Positions 51,006 through 60,065 of a DNA stretch of 64,000 bases are shown in pieces. Each line of letters starts with the position of its first letter. Within the stretch, counting starts at the first letter, position 1. The stretch lies in assembly GCF_000973105.1 (NCBI RefSeq), contig NC_015844.1:3902501-3966500 (forward strand), given 5' to 3'. The position numbers and the translations under genes were made by a program. The notes below the pieces were generated by a model. It searched no databases. It had not been told where the DNA came from and saw only the letters and a list, made by a program, of their open reading frames with translations. The DNA comes from Zobellia galactanivorans (GTDB lineage Bacteria; Bacteroidota; Bacteroidia; Flavobacteriales; Flavobacteriaceae).

Positions 51006-52523
51006 ATGAAAAATAAGTTTTTTGTTTTCGCAATTACCATGTTGCTGTTTGCCCCCAATCCTAGTTTCGGATTTCAACAGCCACAAAAGAAAAAAAACAA
51101 CCTGAACCTAAAGAAACTCAAGGGCCACGCAAAGCGCAATGTCATTTTTATCTTGACCGATGACCACCGCTACGATTTTATGGGCTTTACGGGAAAGGTG
51201 CCTTGGTTGAAGACTCCTAATATGGATAAGATGGCGGCGGAAGGTGCACATATGAAAAATGCCTTTGTAACTACGTCTTTATGTTCGCCAAGTAGGGCTA
51301 GTATCCTAACGGGAGAATATTCACATGTGCATACCATAGTGGATAATGTGGCGCCCAACCCGGGAAACCTGACCTTCTTCCCTGAATACCTTCAAAAAGC
51401 AGGATATCAAACCTCCTTTTTTGGAAAATGGCATATGGGGGATCACAATGATAGTCCGAGACCCGGTTTTGACCATTGGGAAAGTTTTGCGGGGCAGGGA
51501 GATTACTACGCGCCCAACCTTAACATCAACGGAAAGAACATACAGTACGATAAAGACACCTATGTGACCGATCTATTGACCGAACACGCGGTCGATTGGT
51601 TGGATAAAAGGGATGTCGATAAACCCTTTTTTATGTACCTCTCGCACAAGGCCGTACACGCCATGTTTAAGCCGGCCAAACGCCATGAGGGCATGTACGC
51701 GGGTAAAAAAATAGAAAAACCCGACTCTTACACCCAAACCATCGGTAGTGCCTATAAAAAGTTGAACTGGCCGGAATGGGTGAAAAAGCAACGCGATAGC
51801 TGGCATGGTGTAGATTATATGTACCACGGTAGGGCCGATGGCACTTTTGATGACTTGGTACAGCGCTATTGCGAAACCTTAATGGGGGTTGATGAAAGCG
51901 TGGGTGCGGTCATGGATTGGCTAAAGACCAATGGCCTCGATGAATCTACCATGGTCATTTATATGGGGGATAATGGATTTAGTTGGGGGGAACACGGCCT
52001 GATAGACAAGCGTCATTTTTACGAAGAATCGGTTAAGGTGCCTATGTTGGTACGTTGTCCTGAAATTTTTGAAGGAGGACAGACCATAGAGCGCATGGTT
52101 CAGAACGTAGATATAGCCCCAACTATTTTAGAGTGTGCCGGTCTTGAAAAACCCGATCATATGCCGGGTAAATCATTTGTTCAATTGCTTAAAGGAGACG
52201 AAAACAACTGGCGCGACAAAATATTCTATGAGTATTATTTTGAATACGATTTCCCCATGACGCCGACGGTTTTTGGCGTTCGTACGGATAAGTACAAATA
52301 CATACGTTACAATGGCATTTGGGATACGAACGAGCTTTACGATATAGAAAACGATCCCAATGAAATCGTCAACCTTATCGATAAACCCGAATTACAACCC
52401 ATGATAAAGGAGTTTGCCAATAGCCTCTACGACTGGTTGGAAGATAGCGACGGTATGCAAATCCCTTTGAAAAGGAATGTCTACCACAGAATAGGGGATT
52501 ACGAACACCCGAATCAGTATTAA
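51006..52523 (+). CDS. S1-family sulfatase (formylglycine type)
   Basis: A 505-residue secreted sulfatase (leader FFVFAITMLLFAPNPSFGFQ). NVIFILTDDHRYDFMGFTG, the signature SLCSPSRASILTGEYSHVHT with C93 as the formylglycine precursor, FFGKWHMGDH, and MVIYMGDNGFSWGEHGLIDK are all present. The His-rich C-terminal region (FYEYYFEYDFPMTPTVFGVR) differs from the previous sulfatase, so the two probably act on different positions of the same polysaccharide. The 89-base gap from the previous gene contains no terminator. Confidence 0.93.
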   Translation: MKNKFFVFAITMLLFAPNPSFGFQQPQKKKNNLNLKKLKGHAKRNVIFILTDDHRYDFMGFTGKVPWLKTPNMDKMAAEGAHMKNAFVTTSLCSPSRASILTGEYSHVHTIVDNVAPNPGNLTFFPEYLQKAGYQTSFFGKWHMGDHNDSPRPGFDHWESFAGQGDYYAPNLNINGKNIQYDKDTYVTDLLTEHAVDWLDKRDVDKPFFMYLSHKAVHAMFKPAKRHEGMYAGKKIEKPDSYTQTIGSAYKKLNWPEWVKKQRDSWHGVDYMYHGRADGTFDDLVQRYCETLMGVDESVGAVMDWLKTNGLDESTMVIYMGDNGFSWGEHGLIDKRHFYEESVKVPMLVRCPEIFEGGQTIERMVQNVDIAPTILECAGLEKPDHMPGKSFVQLLKGDENNWRDKIFYEYYFEYDFPMTPTVFGVRTDKYKYIRYNGIWDTNELYDIENDPNEIVNLIDKPELQPMIKEFANSLYDWLEDSDGMQIPLKRNVYHRIGDYEHPNQY

Positions 52524-52564
52524 GGGGATAGAACAACCACAAAGGAATAGGTTTAAGGTATAGC

Positions 52565-55390
52565 ATGCGAATGAATCTTAGAAAGGCGATGAAGCAAGTA
52601 AAAGGAAAAAAAATGTGGTTTGCCATTTGTATGGTATGGGTTTCGGTTATGGCCATGGCACAAAGCACGGCGCATCCAAGAATTTACGTAACCGATCAAG
52701 AAAGAGCGGTTTTTGTAAAATCTTTGGAAAGTGTTGAATGGAAGAAGGAACTGGTCAATACGAAGAAGGAGCGATTGGCAAAGTATATTTCCTATTGGGA
52801 AAAGGATCCCGAATGGTTGGTTTCACGGCTTCAAATGAACTGGAACACCAAACATGATAAAGTCTTTTTAAAAGGCGGTGATTTTTCACATTCCAAAGGA
52901 AAGGCTCCCGTTCCCACGGTGAGGTATTCGGGTACACGTGATTGGGCAACGGATTACGAGCGTCCGAAATTGGAAGAGGTGCAACCCTACTTCGACGACC
53001 CTCGGGGCCTGTATCTAAGGCATAAGGAAGGCGGAAAAATGGAATGGGTACACCCTTCCCGATCAGGCTTTGCCATCGATAAGATCAACGAACAGATCAT
53101 GGAACTCGTGGCGGATGCCGCTTTTTTGTACTGGCTTACCGGCGAACAAAAATATGCCGATTTTGCCGCCCCCGTTTTCTTTACCTATATGGAGGGAATG
53201 TACTATAGGGATGCGCCCATAGATCTTGAAAAATCGGAACAGGCCAACATTTCGGGCCTCGCCACTTTTGAAGTCATTCACGAAGGCATTGTGGTCTCCT
53301 TGGTAACCACCTACGATTTTCTCTACAATTACTTTAAGGCGAATAAAAAAGACCTCCATACTTCGGTGGCCGTATTCCAAAAATGGGGCGACCAGATTAT
53401 CAAGAAGGGAATTCCCGATAATAACTGGAACCTATTCCAAGCCAGGTTTCTTACCTACATCGGTTTGGTGCTAGAGGGAAATCAAAATTACAAGAACGGA
53501 AAGGGACAGGAGTATTTTTTAGACCATACTTTCAATATATCTACGGATCGGCAAATTGCCATCAAGGAAAGCTTGTTGGTTTATGACCAAGAAAATGCCA
53601 TGTGGCCCGAGTGCGCCTCGTATTCGGTTCATGTAATCACTACCTTTTTACGCATATTCACTTTATTGGACCATGCTACCAATGCCAATGAGTTTGCCAA
53701 TTTCCCTATTGTGGAAAGGGCGGCCTTGGCTTCTTTTCAGTATTTGTTTCCGAGTGGGTATACCGTTGGCTTTGGCGATTCCCACCATAAAATGCTTCCC
53801 CCGGAAAACTTTGAACTTTTGGTGGCCAACTATAGAAAGTACGGTCAAGTGGAAAAGGAGAAATTGATATCGGGACTCCTATCGCAAATGGTAAATGAGG
53901 GGGTATATGACCGAAGGGCGAAAGATTTCTTTGAACTGTTTTTCTATACGGATCATTTGATCGAGAACCATTCAAAGGAAGATGTAAACACCGATAAGCT
54001 CGTGTCGCCCACCTTTTATGCGCCTAATGTAAGTATGCTCAACCAGCGCATGGGAAAGGGAGAAAATGCGGTAATGGCATCTATAGTTGGGTCTTTTGGT
54101 AACCATGCCCACGCCAATGGCATTTCATTGGAGTTGTATGCGAACAATTACGTTTTGGGTACCGATATGGGGCGCGGACCGAGTTATTGGCATGATGACC
54201 ATAGGAATTTTTATTCCCGTTTTCCGGCCCATAACACCGTAGTGGTCGATGGTCAATCGGATTATGCGGCCATGCGTACCTATTTTCCTTTTAAGCTGGA
54301 GAATGTGTTTCCGAAATCAGGGGAAAGACCTTCTTTTGATAAAGTAACTTTTTCGAACGTGTCCTTTGTTGAACCTAAGACGGTTTCCGACCAGCAACGC
54401 TTTACGGCGGTAATTGCTTCCAACACTAAAAAACCATATGTAATCGATGTATTTCGCTCTAAAAAACAAAAGGGAGGAAGGCAGAAGCACGAATATATCT
54501 ATCATAACCTAGGGCAATCGTTAGAGCTTTTTGACGTAAAAAATAACCCCTTAAAAACAATGCCTACAGATGAACTGTCTTCTATCAAAGGGGATTTAAA
54601 GGGCTATGATTATTTTACGGATAAGACGAAAACGATCAATTCTGGGGATATTCGAGCCATTTTTACCCTAAAAAGCAGTGAAAGTCCCGATAATTTCATG
54701 AAACTATGGGTCAAGGGAAGTGAAAACCAAACTTTGTATAAGGTCAATTCGCCAAAATCGAATGCCCTTAGTGAGGGTACCGCTCCTAAAGAGGTTCTTG
54801 AAAAACCCATACCGACCTTAATCTTGAAAAGGGACGAAGCGGCTTGGGAGCATCCCTTCGCGGTAATTTTCAATCCGTTTATGGAAGGGGAGGCCAACCC
54901 CATAGCAAATGTGTCTTTTTCGTCTGTGCCCGAGTACCCGAACACGCAGATTATCGATGTGTTGTTAAACGATAAAACCACCTTGGACCGAACGGTTTTA
55001 AATGCCTCGGAAAGCGATGTGGTATCTAAAGACGGTTTCTATCAAAAAGGATTCTTGTCCATTTTACGGACGACCCATAACGAGGCCGATATCGAATTCA
55101 TGTTTTTGTCGGGAATGGAAAAGTTTGAATCGCATGGCTGGGATATCGTTTCATCGGGAAGCCCATTTTCCTTTACACTGGAAAAGGCTCCAAATGGGTA
55201 TGCCGTTAGCAATGATAAGCCCATAACCATCAACATGCCCCTGCCAAAGGAGGGAAGTCAACCTGAAATACACTTGTTCGAAGATGGCAAGCTCGTAGCG
55301 AGCAGAAAGGGAACCACCAATAGGAATAACTCGGGCCAAGTCGTGTTTAAGCTTTCCAAAAGCTACGACAAGGTTTTGATTACATATTAA
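52565..55390 (+). CDS. Heparinase II/III-family polysaccharide lyase
   Basis: A 941-residue secreted protein. The predicted signal is KKMWFAICMVWVSVMAMAQ, so the true start may be the ATG at 52589 or the first one. The N-terminal half is an (alpha/alpha) toroid (ADAAFLYWLTGEQKYADFAA, IHEGIVVSLVTTYDFLYNYF) and the heparinase II/III beta-sandwich begins near residue 510 with FGNHAHANGISLELYANNYV, DMGRGPSYWHDDHRNFYSRF and PAHNTVVVDGQSDY. These conserved His, Tyr and Asn residues are the lyase signature region. It would cleave at uronic acids by beta-elimination, feeding the GH88 enzyme. The PL family number cannot be fixed by reading. Confidence 0.85.
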   Translation: MRMNLRKAMKQVKGKKMWFAICMVWVSVMAMAQSTAHPRIYVTDQERAVFVKSLESVEWKKELVNTKKERLAKYISYWEKDPEWLVSRLQMNWNTKHDKVFLKGGDFSHSKGKAPVPTVRYSGTRDWATDYERPKLEEVQPYFDDPRGLYLRHKEGGKMEWVHPSRSGFAIDKINEQIMELVADAAFLYWLTGEQKYADFAAPVFFTYMEGMYYRDAPIDLEKSEQANISGLATFEVIHEGIVVSLVTTYDFLYNYFKANKKDLHTSVAVFQKWGDQIIKKGIPDNNWNLFQARFLTYIGLVLEGNQNYKNGKGQEYFLDHTFNISTDRQIAIKESLLVYDQENAMWPECASYSVHVITTFLRIFTLLDHATNANEFANFPIVERAALASFQYLFPSGYTVGFGDSHHKMLPPENFELLVANYRKYGQVEKEKLISGLLSQMVNEGVYDRRAKDFFELFFYTDHLIENHSKEDVNTDKLVSPTFYAPNVSMLNQRMGKGENAVMASIVGSFGNHAHANGISLELYANNYVLGTDMGRGPSYWHDDHRNFYSRFPAHNTVVVDGQSDYAAMRTYFPFKLENVFPKSGERPSFDKVTFSNVSFVEPKTVSDQQRFTAVIASNTKKPYVIDVFRSKKQKGGRQKHEYIYHNLGQSLELFDVKNNPLKTMPTDELSSIKGDLKGYDYFTDKTKTINSGDIRAIFTLKSSESPDNFMKLWVKGSENQTLYKVNSPKSNALSEGTAPKEVLEKPIPTLILKRDEAAWEHPFAVIFNPFMEGEANPIANVSFSSVPEYPNTQIIDVLLNDKTTLDRTVLNASESDVVSKDGFYQKGFLSILRTTHNEADIEFMFLSGMEKFESHGWDIVSSGSPFSFTLEKAPNGYAVSNDKPITINMPLPKEGSQPEIHLFEDGKLVASRKGTTNRNNSGQVVFKLSKSYDKVLITY

Positions 55391-55405
55391 ACAGATCAAA
55401 AAAAC

Positions 55406-57778
55406 ATGCAAAAACTCAATAAAATACTATTTCTAGTCGGCTTTATAGCTCTTCTTTTTTCGTGTACTCAAGAAGAGAAACCCATAGAGATTTATGTTTC
55501 CCAAACTGCGGAAAATGAAAAGGGCGATGGCCTCAGTTATACGACCGTTGCGGAAGCGGTTCAAAAAACATCGGAATTAAAAGAAAATAGCCCAGAAGCC
55601 CATATAATTATAAATATTCTCCCCGGAACCTATTACTTGTCGGAATCGATTACCATACCTCCTTCATTGAGTAATTTGACCATTAAGGGTACGAGTGCGT
55701 CGGAAGTGACTTTAAAAGGGGCGGCGCCCATACAATTGGATTGGCAGAAATATAAAGACCATATGTATGTAGCCGATGTGGGGCAAGTCTCAAGTTTCGA
55801 CCAATTTGTGGTCAATGGGAAACCACAGGTTCTGGCCCGATATCCCAATTACGATGAAGCCGCACAGTATTGGCAGGGTTTTGCCGAAGATGCCTTGTCC
55901 AAAGAACGTGTGGCATCATGGAAGAACCCGGTTGGAACCTATTTTCACGCCTTACATGGTGGTAGATGGGGCGGTTTCCATTTTCGAATTACAGGTATTG
56001 ACGCCGACGGGAACCCGGTTTTTGAAGGCGGACATCAAAACAATAGGGCCTCTAAACCGCACAAAGTATTCCGAATGGTAGAGAATGTCTTTGAGGAATT
56101 GGATAGCCCGGGAGAATGGTACCTGAATACAGAAGAAAACAAGCTCTACTACTGGCCTTTGGACGATATGGATTTGAATACGGCCCAATTTGAGGTTTCC
56201 GTACTAAAAAATTTAATTCAGCTTACGGGTACCTTAGAGAACCCGGTAAGGAATGTCACCATAGAAGGGGTGAAGTTTGAGAATTCGCAACGCACCTTTA
56301 TGGACGAATATGAGCCTCTCTTAAGAAGCGATTGGACGATATACCGAGGCGGCGCCGTTTTCTTGGAGGGAACGGAGGATTGCAAGGTGACCAATAACGA
56401 ATTCACGAACCTTGGCGGTAATGTAATCTTGGCAAGTAAGTATAATAAAAACCTTGAGATCAAGGGAAATCATATTCATGATTCGGGGGCCAGTGCCATA
56501 TCCTTTATAGGCGATCCGTCGGCAGTACGTTCACCGTCCTTTAATTATAAAGAGTTTGTTCCGGTAAGCGAAATGGATACCGTGTCGGGTCCTAAAAACG
56601 AACTTTTCCCAAGGGAATGCTTGGTAGAGGATAACCTCATTTACAGAATAGGAAGAATAGAAAAGCAAACGGCTGGCGTTCAAATTTCCATGGCTATGGA
56701 TATTACCGTTCGGCACAATAGCATATACGATGTGCCCAGGGCGGGCATCAATATTGGTGACGGTACTTGGGGCGGACATATTTTGGAATACAATGATGTG
56801 TTCAATACCGTATTGGAGACCAGTGATCATGGGTCTTTCAATTCGTGGGGGAGAGATAGGTTTTGGCACCCCAAAAGAGCGGTGATGGACAGTTTGACCG
56901 ATGCGAACCCCAATATGTGGAAATGGGATGCCGTGCATACCACTATCATTAGGAATAACCGCTTTCGTTGTGACCACGGTTGGGATATTGATTTAGACGA
57001 TGGGTCTTCCAATTACCATATCTACAACAATTTACTGTTGAACAATGGCTTAAAACTAAGGGAAGGATTTGCTAGGGTCGCAGAGAATAACATTATGGTC
57101 AACAACTCCCTGCATCCCCATGTATGGTTTAAAAACAGCCAAGATGTATTCCGGCACAACATTGTCCAAAAGGCCTATCAAGATATAAGGCTAGACGGTT
57201 GGGGAAAGGAATTGGACTATAATTTGTTCCCTAATGAAGTAAGTATGATGAAATCTAGACTGTATGATAGGGACTTGAACAGTGCTTATGGAGACCCCTT
57301 GTTCAAGGATCCCGCACACCTTGACTTTTCCGTTCTAGAAAATTCGCCTGCTTTCAAAATCGGATTTAAAAATTTCCCGATGGACAAATTTGGCGTGCAA
57401 AAGGCCGAGTTGAAAGCGCTTGCCAAAACACCTGAAGTCCCTAATTTGAATGAAAAAACGAAGGAGGGGGCGGAAACGGCACCGGTTATGACCTGGTTGC
57501 GGAACAAGTTGAAAAACGTCTCCTCAAAAGAAGAGCAGTCGGCCTACGGTCTTAACACGGCCGAAGGTGTCATCGTTTTAAATGTTTGGGAGCAAAGTCC
57601 GGCCGTACTGAACAAGGGCCTAAAAGCGGGGGATGTAATCGTACAGGCCAATGGGAAAAGGCTAAAAGGAATAAGGGACTTCATCAATGTCGTTATGGAA
57701 ACGAAGACCCAAGAAAAATTAGACATTACCGTAGTTAGAAATCAATCGGAAATACAATTATCTATTAGAACCAAGTAA
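55406..57778 (+). CDS. GH141-like parallel beta-helix protein with C-terminal PDZ domain
   Basis: A 790-residue lipoprotein (leader LFLVGFIALLFSC). Residues ~28-560 form a right-handed parallel beta-helix (IEIYVSQTAENEKGDGLSYT, NVTIEGVKFENSQRTFMDEY, VTNNEFTNLGGNVILASKYN, IKGNHIHDSGASAISFIGDP). The segment TSDHGSFNSWGRDRFW and the D-rich HGWDIDLDDGSSNYHIYNNL resemble GH141-type alpha-L-fucosidases. Residues ~690-790 form a PDZ domain (VLNVWEQSPAVLNKGLKAGD, VIVQANGKRLKG). The beta-helix is certain; GH141 and fucosidase activity are inferred from motifs and the GH29 neighbour. The PDZ could bind a C-terminal peptide of a partner protein. Confidence 0.75.
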   Translation: MQKLNKILFLVGFIALLFSCTQEEKPIEIYVSQTAENEKGDGLSYTTVAEAVQKTSELKENSPEAHIIINILPGTYYLSESITIPPSLSNLTIKGTSASEVTLKGAAPIQLDWQKYKDHMYVADVGQVSSFDQFVVNGKPQVLARYPNYDEAAQYWQGFAEDALSKERVASWKNPVGTYFHALHGGRWGGFHFRITGIDADGNPVFEGGHQNNRASKPHKVFRMVENVFEELDSPGEWYLNTEENKLYYWPLDDMDLNTAQFEVSVLKNLIQLTGTLENPVRNVTIEGVKFENSQRTFMDEYEPLLRSDWTIYRGGAVFLEGTEDCKVTNNEFTNLGGNVILASKYNKNLEIKGNHIHDSGASAISFIGDPSAVRSPSFNYKEFVPVSEMDTVSGPKNELFPRECLVEDNLIYRIGRIEKQTAGVQISMAMDITVRHNSIYDVPRAGINIGDGTWGGHILEYNDVFNTVLETSDHGSFNSWGRDRFWHPKRAVMDSLTDANPNMWKWDAVHTTIIRNNRFRCDHGWDIDLDDGSSNYHIYNNLLLNNGLKLREGFARVAENNIMVNNSLHPHVWFKNSQDVFRHNIVQKAYQDIRLDGWGKELDYNLFPNEVSMMKSRLYDRDLNSAYGDPLFKDPAHLDFSVLENSPAFKIGFKNFPMDKFGVQKAELKALAKTPEVPNLNEKTKEGAETAPVMTWLRNKLKNVSSKEEQSAYGLNTAEGVIVLNVWEQSPAVLNKGLKAGDVIVQANGKRLKGIRDFINVVMETKTQEKLDITVVRNQSEIQLSIRTK

Positions 57779-57794
57779 CCTTAATCAAGAGAAA

Positions 57795-59774
57795 ATGAAA
57801 GTAATAGTAAAATCAATTTTGTTCGCATTTGTTGCGATATTGACTTTGGGAAAGGGCCTGGCCCAAGATAAGGAAGTAAAAAAACTGTCTGATGATGAAC
57901 GTATGGCCTGGTGGCGCGATGCCAAATTTGGAATGTTCATCCATTGGGGCGTCTATTCCATTCCCGGAGGGGAAAGAAACGGAGAAATCTGTGGAGGGGG
58001 TGCCGAATGGATTATGGACAAGTTAGATTATACCATTGAGGAGTACGAAAAATTACCTCCTGTATTCGACCCCGTTAAGTTCGATGCCGATGAATGGGTT
58101 GCTATGGCCAAGGATGCCGGAATGAAGTATATCGTAATCACTTCAAAACACCATGATGGTTTTGGTCTGTGGGACTCTAAGGTGTCAGATTATGATATCA
58201 TGGATTCGTCACCTTTTAAGCGAGACGTGATCAAGGAGTTGTCGGATGCCTGTAAAAAGCAGGATATCGTTTTCTGTTTCTATCACTCCATCGTAGACTG
58301 GCATCATCCTCAGGCGCAGGGCAATTTATTCCCTAATTATAATGCAGGTCAAAAAGACCAAACTGTTGTGAACCCTGAATTTCCCGAATACTTTAAGAAT
58401 TACCTAAAACCCCAGGTAAAAGAGCTGTTGACCAATTACGGCGATATAGGCGTGGTTTGGTTCGACGGCGATTGGATTGCCGATTACACCACCGAAATGG
58501 GCAAGGAAATGTACGACTTCATCCGCGAGATCCAACCGAATACCATTATCAACAATAGGGTAGACAAGGGCCGTATGGGAATGGAAGGTATGGACCGCGA
58601 AGGGAATTTTGCAGGTGATTTCGGTACGCCCGAACAAGAGATACCGGCTACGGGCATCGATTCCGACTGGGAGTCTTGTATGACCATGAACGGGTCGTGG
58701 GGCTATAAACCTTCCGATAAAAACTGGAAAAGCAGTAAAAAGTTGATTCAGAACTTGGTAGATATCGTATCAAAAGGCGGTAATTTTCTTTTGAACATAG
58801 GTCCTGACGGACTTGGCCAGTTTCCCCCGGAAAGTGTAGAAAGATTAAAGGAAATTGGCGATTGGACCGATGTCAACGGTGAGGCCATTTACGGAAGCAG
58901 TGCCAGTCCTTACGACCGTCCTGAATGGGGGCGTTATACTATTAAGGATGATATTCTTTATGCCCATGTTTTTGATTGGCCGAAAGATGGACAATTGGTA
59001 ATCAATAGGGATATCCAATTACAAAGGGCCTCGTTATTGGCCGACGGTACTAAACTGAAAGCGGGGCTCACCGATAAAGGCTTGACGATCCAGCTTCCGA
59101 AAACGGCACCTGATGCTGCCGTCAGCGTGATTAAAATGACCTTGTTGACTAAGGACGATTGGGCGAACTTTGGAAAATATAGGGCGGACAACGAGCAGTT
59201 ACAAGCCCCTTCTAAAAAGGAAGATCGCGTAGTTTTTATGGGGAATAGCATTACCGAAGGCTGGGGAAAGCACCATGCCGAATTTTTTACCGAAAACCCC
59301 TCGTATATCAATCGCGGTATTAGTGGGCAGACAACTACTCAAATGCTATTGCGTTTCAGGCCTGACGTTATCGATTTAAAACCCAAGGCGGTCGTTATTT
59401 TGGCCGGTACCAATGATATTGCCGGTAACCGTGGGCCCATCAGCAACGATATGATCGCAAAGAATATCTTTTCAATGGCAGAGCTCGCCAAGGCCAATGG
59501 TATAAAGGTTGTGTTGGCCTCGGCATTACCGGCCAATAGCTATTCTTGGAGCCCCTCGATCGCACCCGCCGACCAGATTATCGAACTTAACAAAAGGATC
59601 AAGGCCTATGCCGATAAGAACAAGATCGTATACCTTGATTATTACACGCCTATGGTAGATGGTGAAAAAGGCTTGAAAAGCGAGTACGGTAGGGATAGCG
59701 TACATCCGAACCTTGAAGGGTACAAGGTTATGGAACCCTTGGTAAAAGAAGCGATCAAAAAAGCCTTAAAATGA
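57795..59774 (+). CDS. GH29 alpha-L-fucosidase fused to SGNH-type esterase
   Basis: A 659-residue secreted protein with leader ILFAFVAILTLGKGLAQ. Residues ~35-440 are a GH29 catalytic domain: WWRDAKFGMFIHWGVYSIPG, YIVITSKHHDGFGLWDSKVS and IGVVWFDGDWIADY with nucleophile D224. Residues ~470-659 are an SGNH/GDSL hydrolase: VVFMGNSITEGWGKHH with Ser ~485, ISGQTTTQMLLRF, VILAGTNDIAG (block III N) and the catalytic Asp/His in YGRDSVHPNLEGY. One polypeptide could therefore release fucose and an acyl, probably acetyl, group. Starts 16 bases after the beta-helix gene and is followed by a terminator. Confidence 0.9.
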   Translation: MKVIVKSILFAFVAILTLGKGLAQDKEVKKLSDDERMAWWRDAKFGMFIHWGVYSIPGGERNGEICGGGAEWIMDKLDYTIEEYEKLPPVFDPVKFDADEWVAMAKDAGMKYIVITSKHHDGFGLWDSKVSDYDIMDSSPFKRDVIKELSDACKKQDIVFCFYHSIVDWHHPQAQGNLFPNYNAGQKDQTVVNPEFPEYFKNYLKPQVKELLTNYGDIGVVWFDGDWIADYTTEMGKEMYDFIREIQPNTIINNRVDKGRMGMEGMDREGNFAGDFGTPEQEIPATGIDSDWESCMTMNGSWGYKPSDKNWKSSKKLIQNLVDIVSKGGNFLLNIGPDGLGQFPPESVERLKEIGDWTDVNGEAIYGSSASPYDRPEWGRYTIKDDILYAHVFDWPKDGQLVINRDIQLQRASLLADGTKLKAGLTDKGLTIQLPKTAPDAAVSVIKMTLLTKDDWANFGKYRADNEQLQAPSKKEDRVVFMGNSITEGWGKHHAEFFTENPSYINRGISGQTTTQMLLRFRPDVIDLKPKAVVILAGTNDIAGNRGPISNDMIAKNIFSMAELAKANGIKVVLASALPANSYSWSPSIAPADQIIELNKRIKAYADKNKIVYLDYYTPMVDGEKGLKSEYGRDSVHPNLEGYKVMEPLVKEAIKKALK

Positions 59775-59970
59775 AAATAAGATAAGGGCGGAATGATGTT
59801 GGTCAAGGAAAGATACATACGACTTCATGGGGATAATGATGGTTTAAAATACATTCGAACACTGTGAAGTAGAAGTAAATTTTTTTTTTGAATCTGATGC
59901 CTTATCGCCCGATATACGGTCAATGGGCTATAATTTATAGAGCCTGAATACTATATTATATTATAAATAG

Positions 59971-60015
59971 CCAAGAACCGATAACATTGTAATGTGATTG
60001 GTTCTTGGTTTTTTT
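59971..60015 (+). terminator. Rho-independent terminator after the GH29 gene
   Basis: CCAAGAACC pairs with GGTTCTTGG with a ~20-base loop, followed directly by TTTTTTT. It ends the GH88-to-GH29 transcript; the following gene has its own start. Confidence 0.8.
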
Positions 60016-60065
60016 AGCCGCAATAGGCCGATCATTGAGTTTTGACCAATTGTGAAAATGAAACG

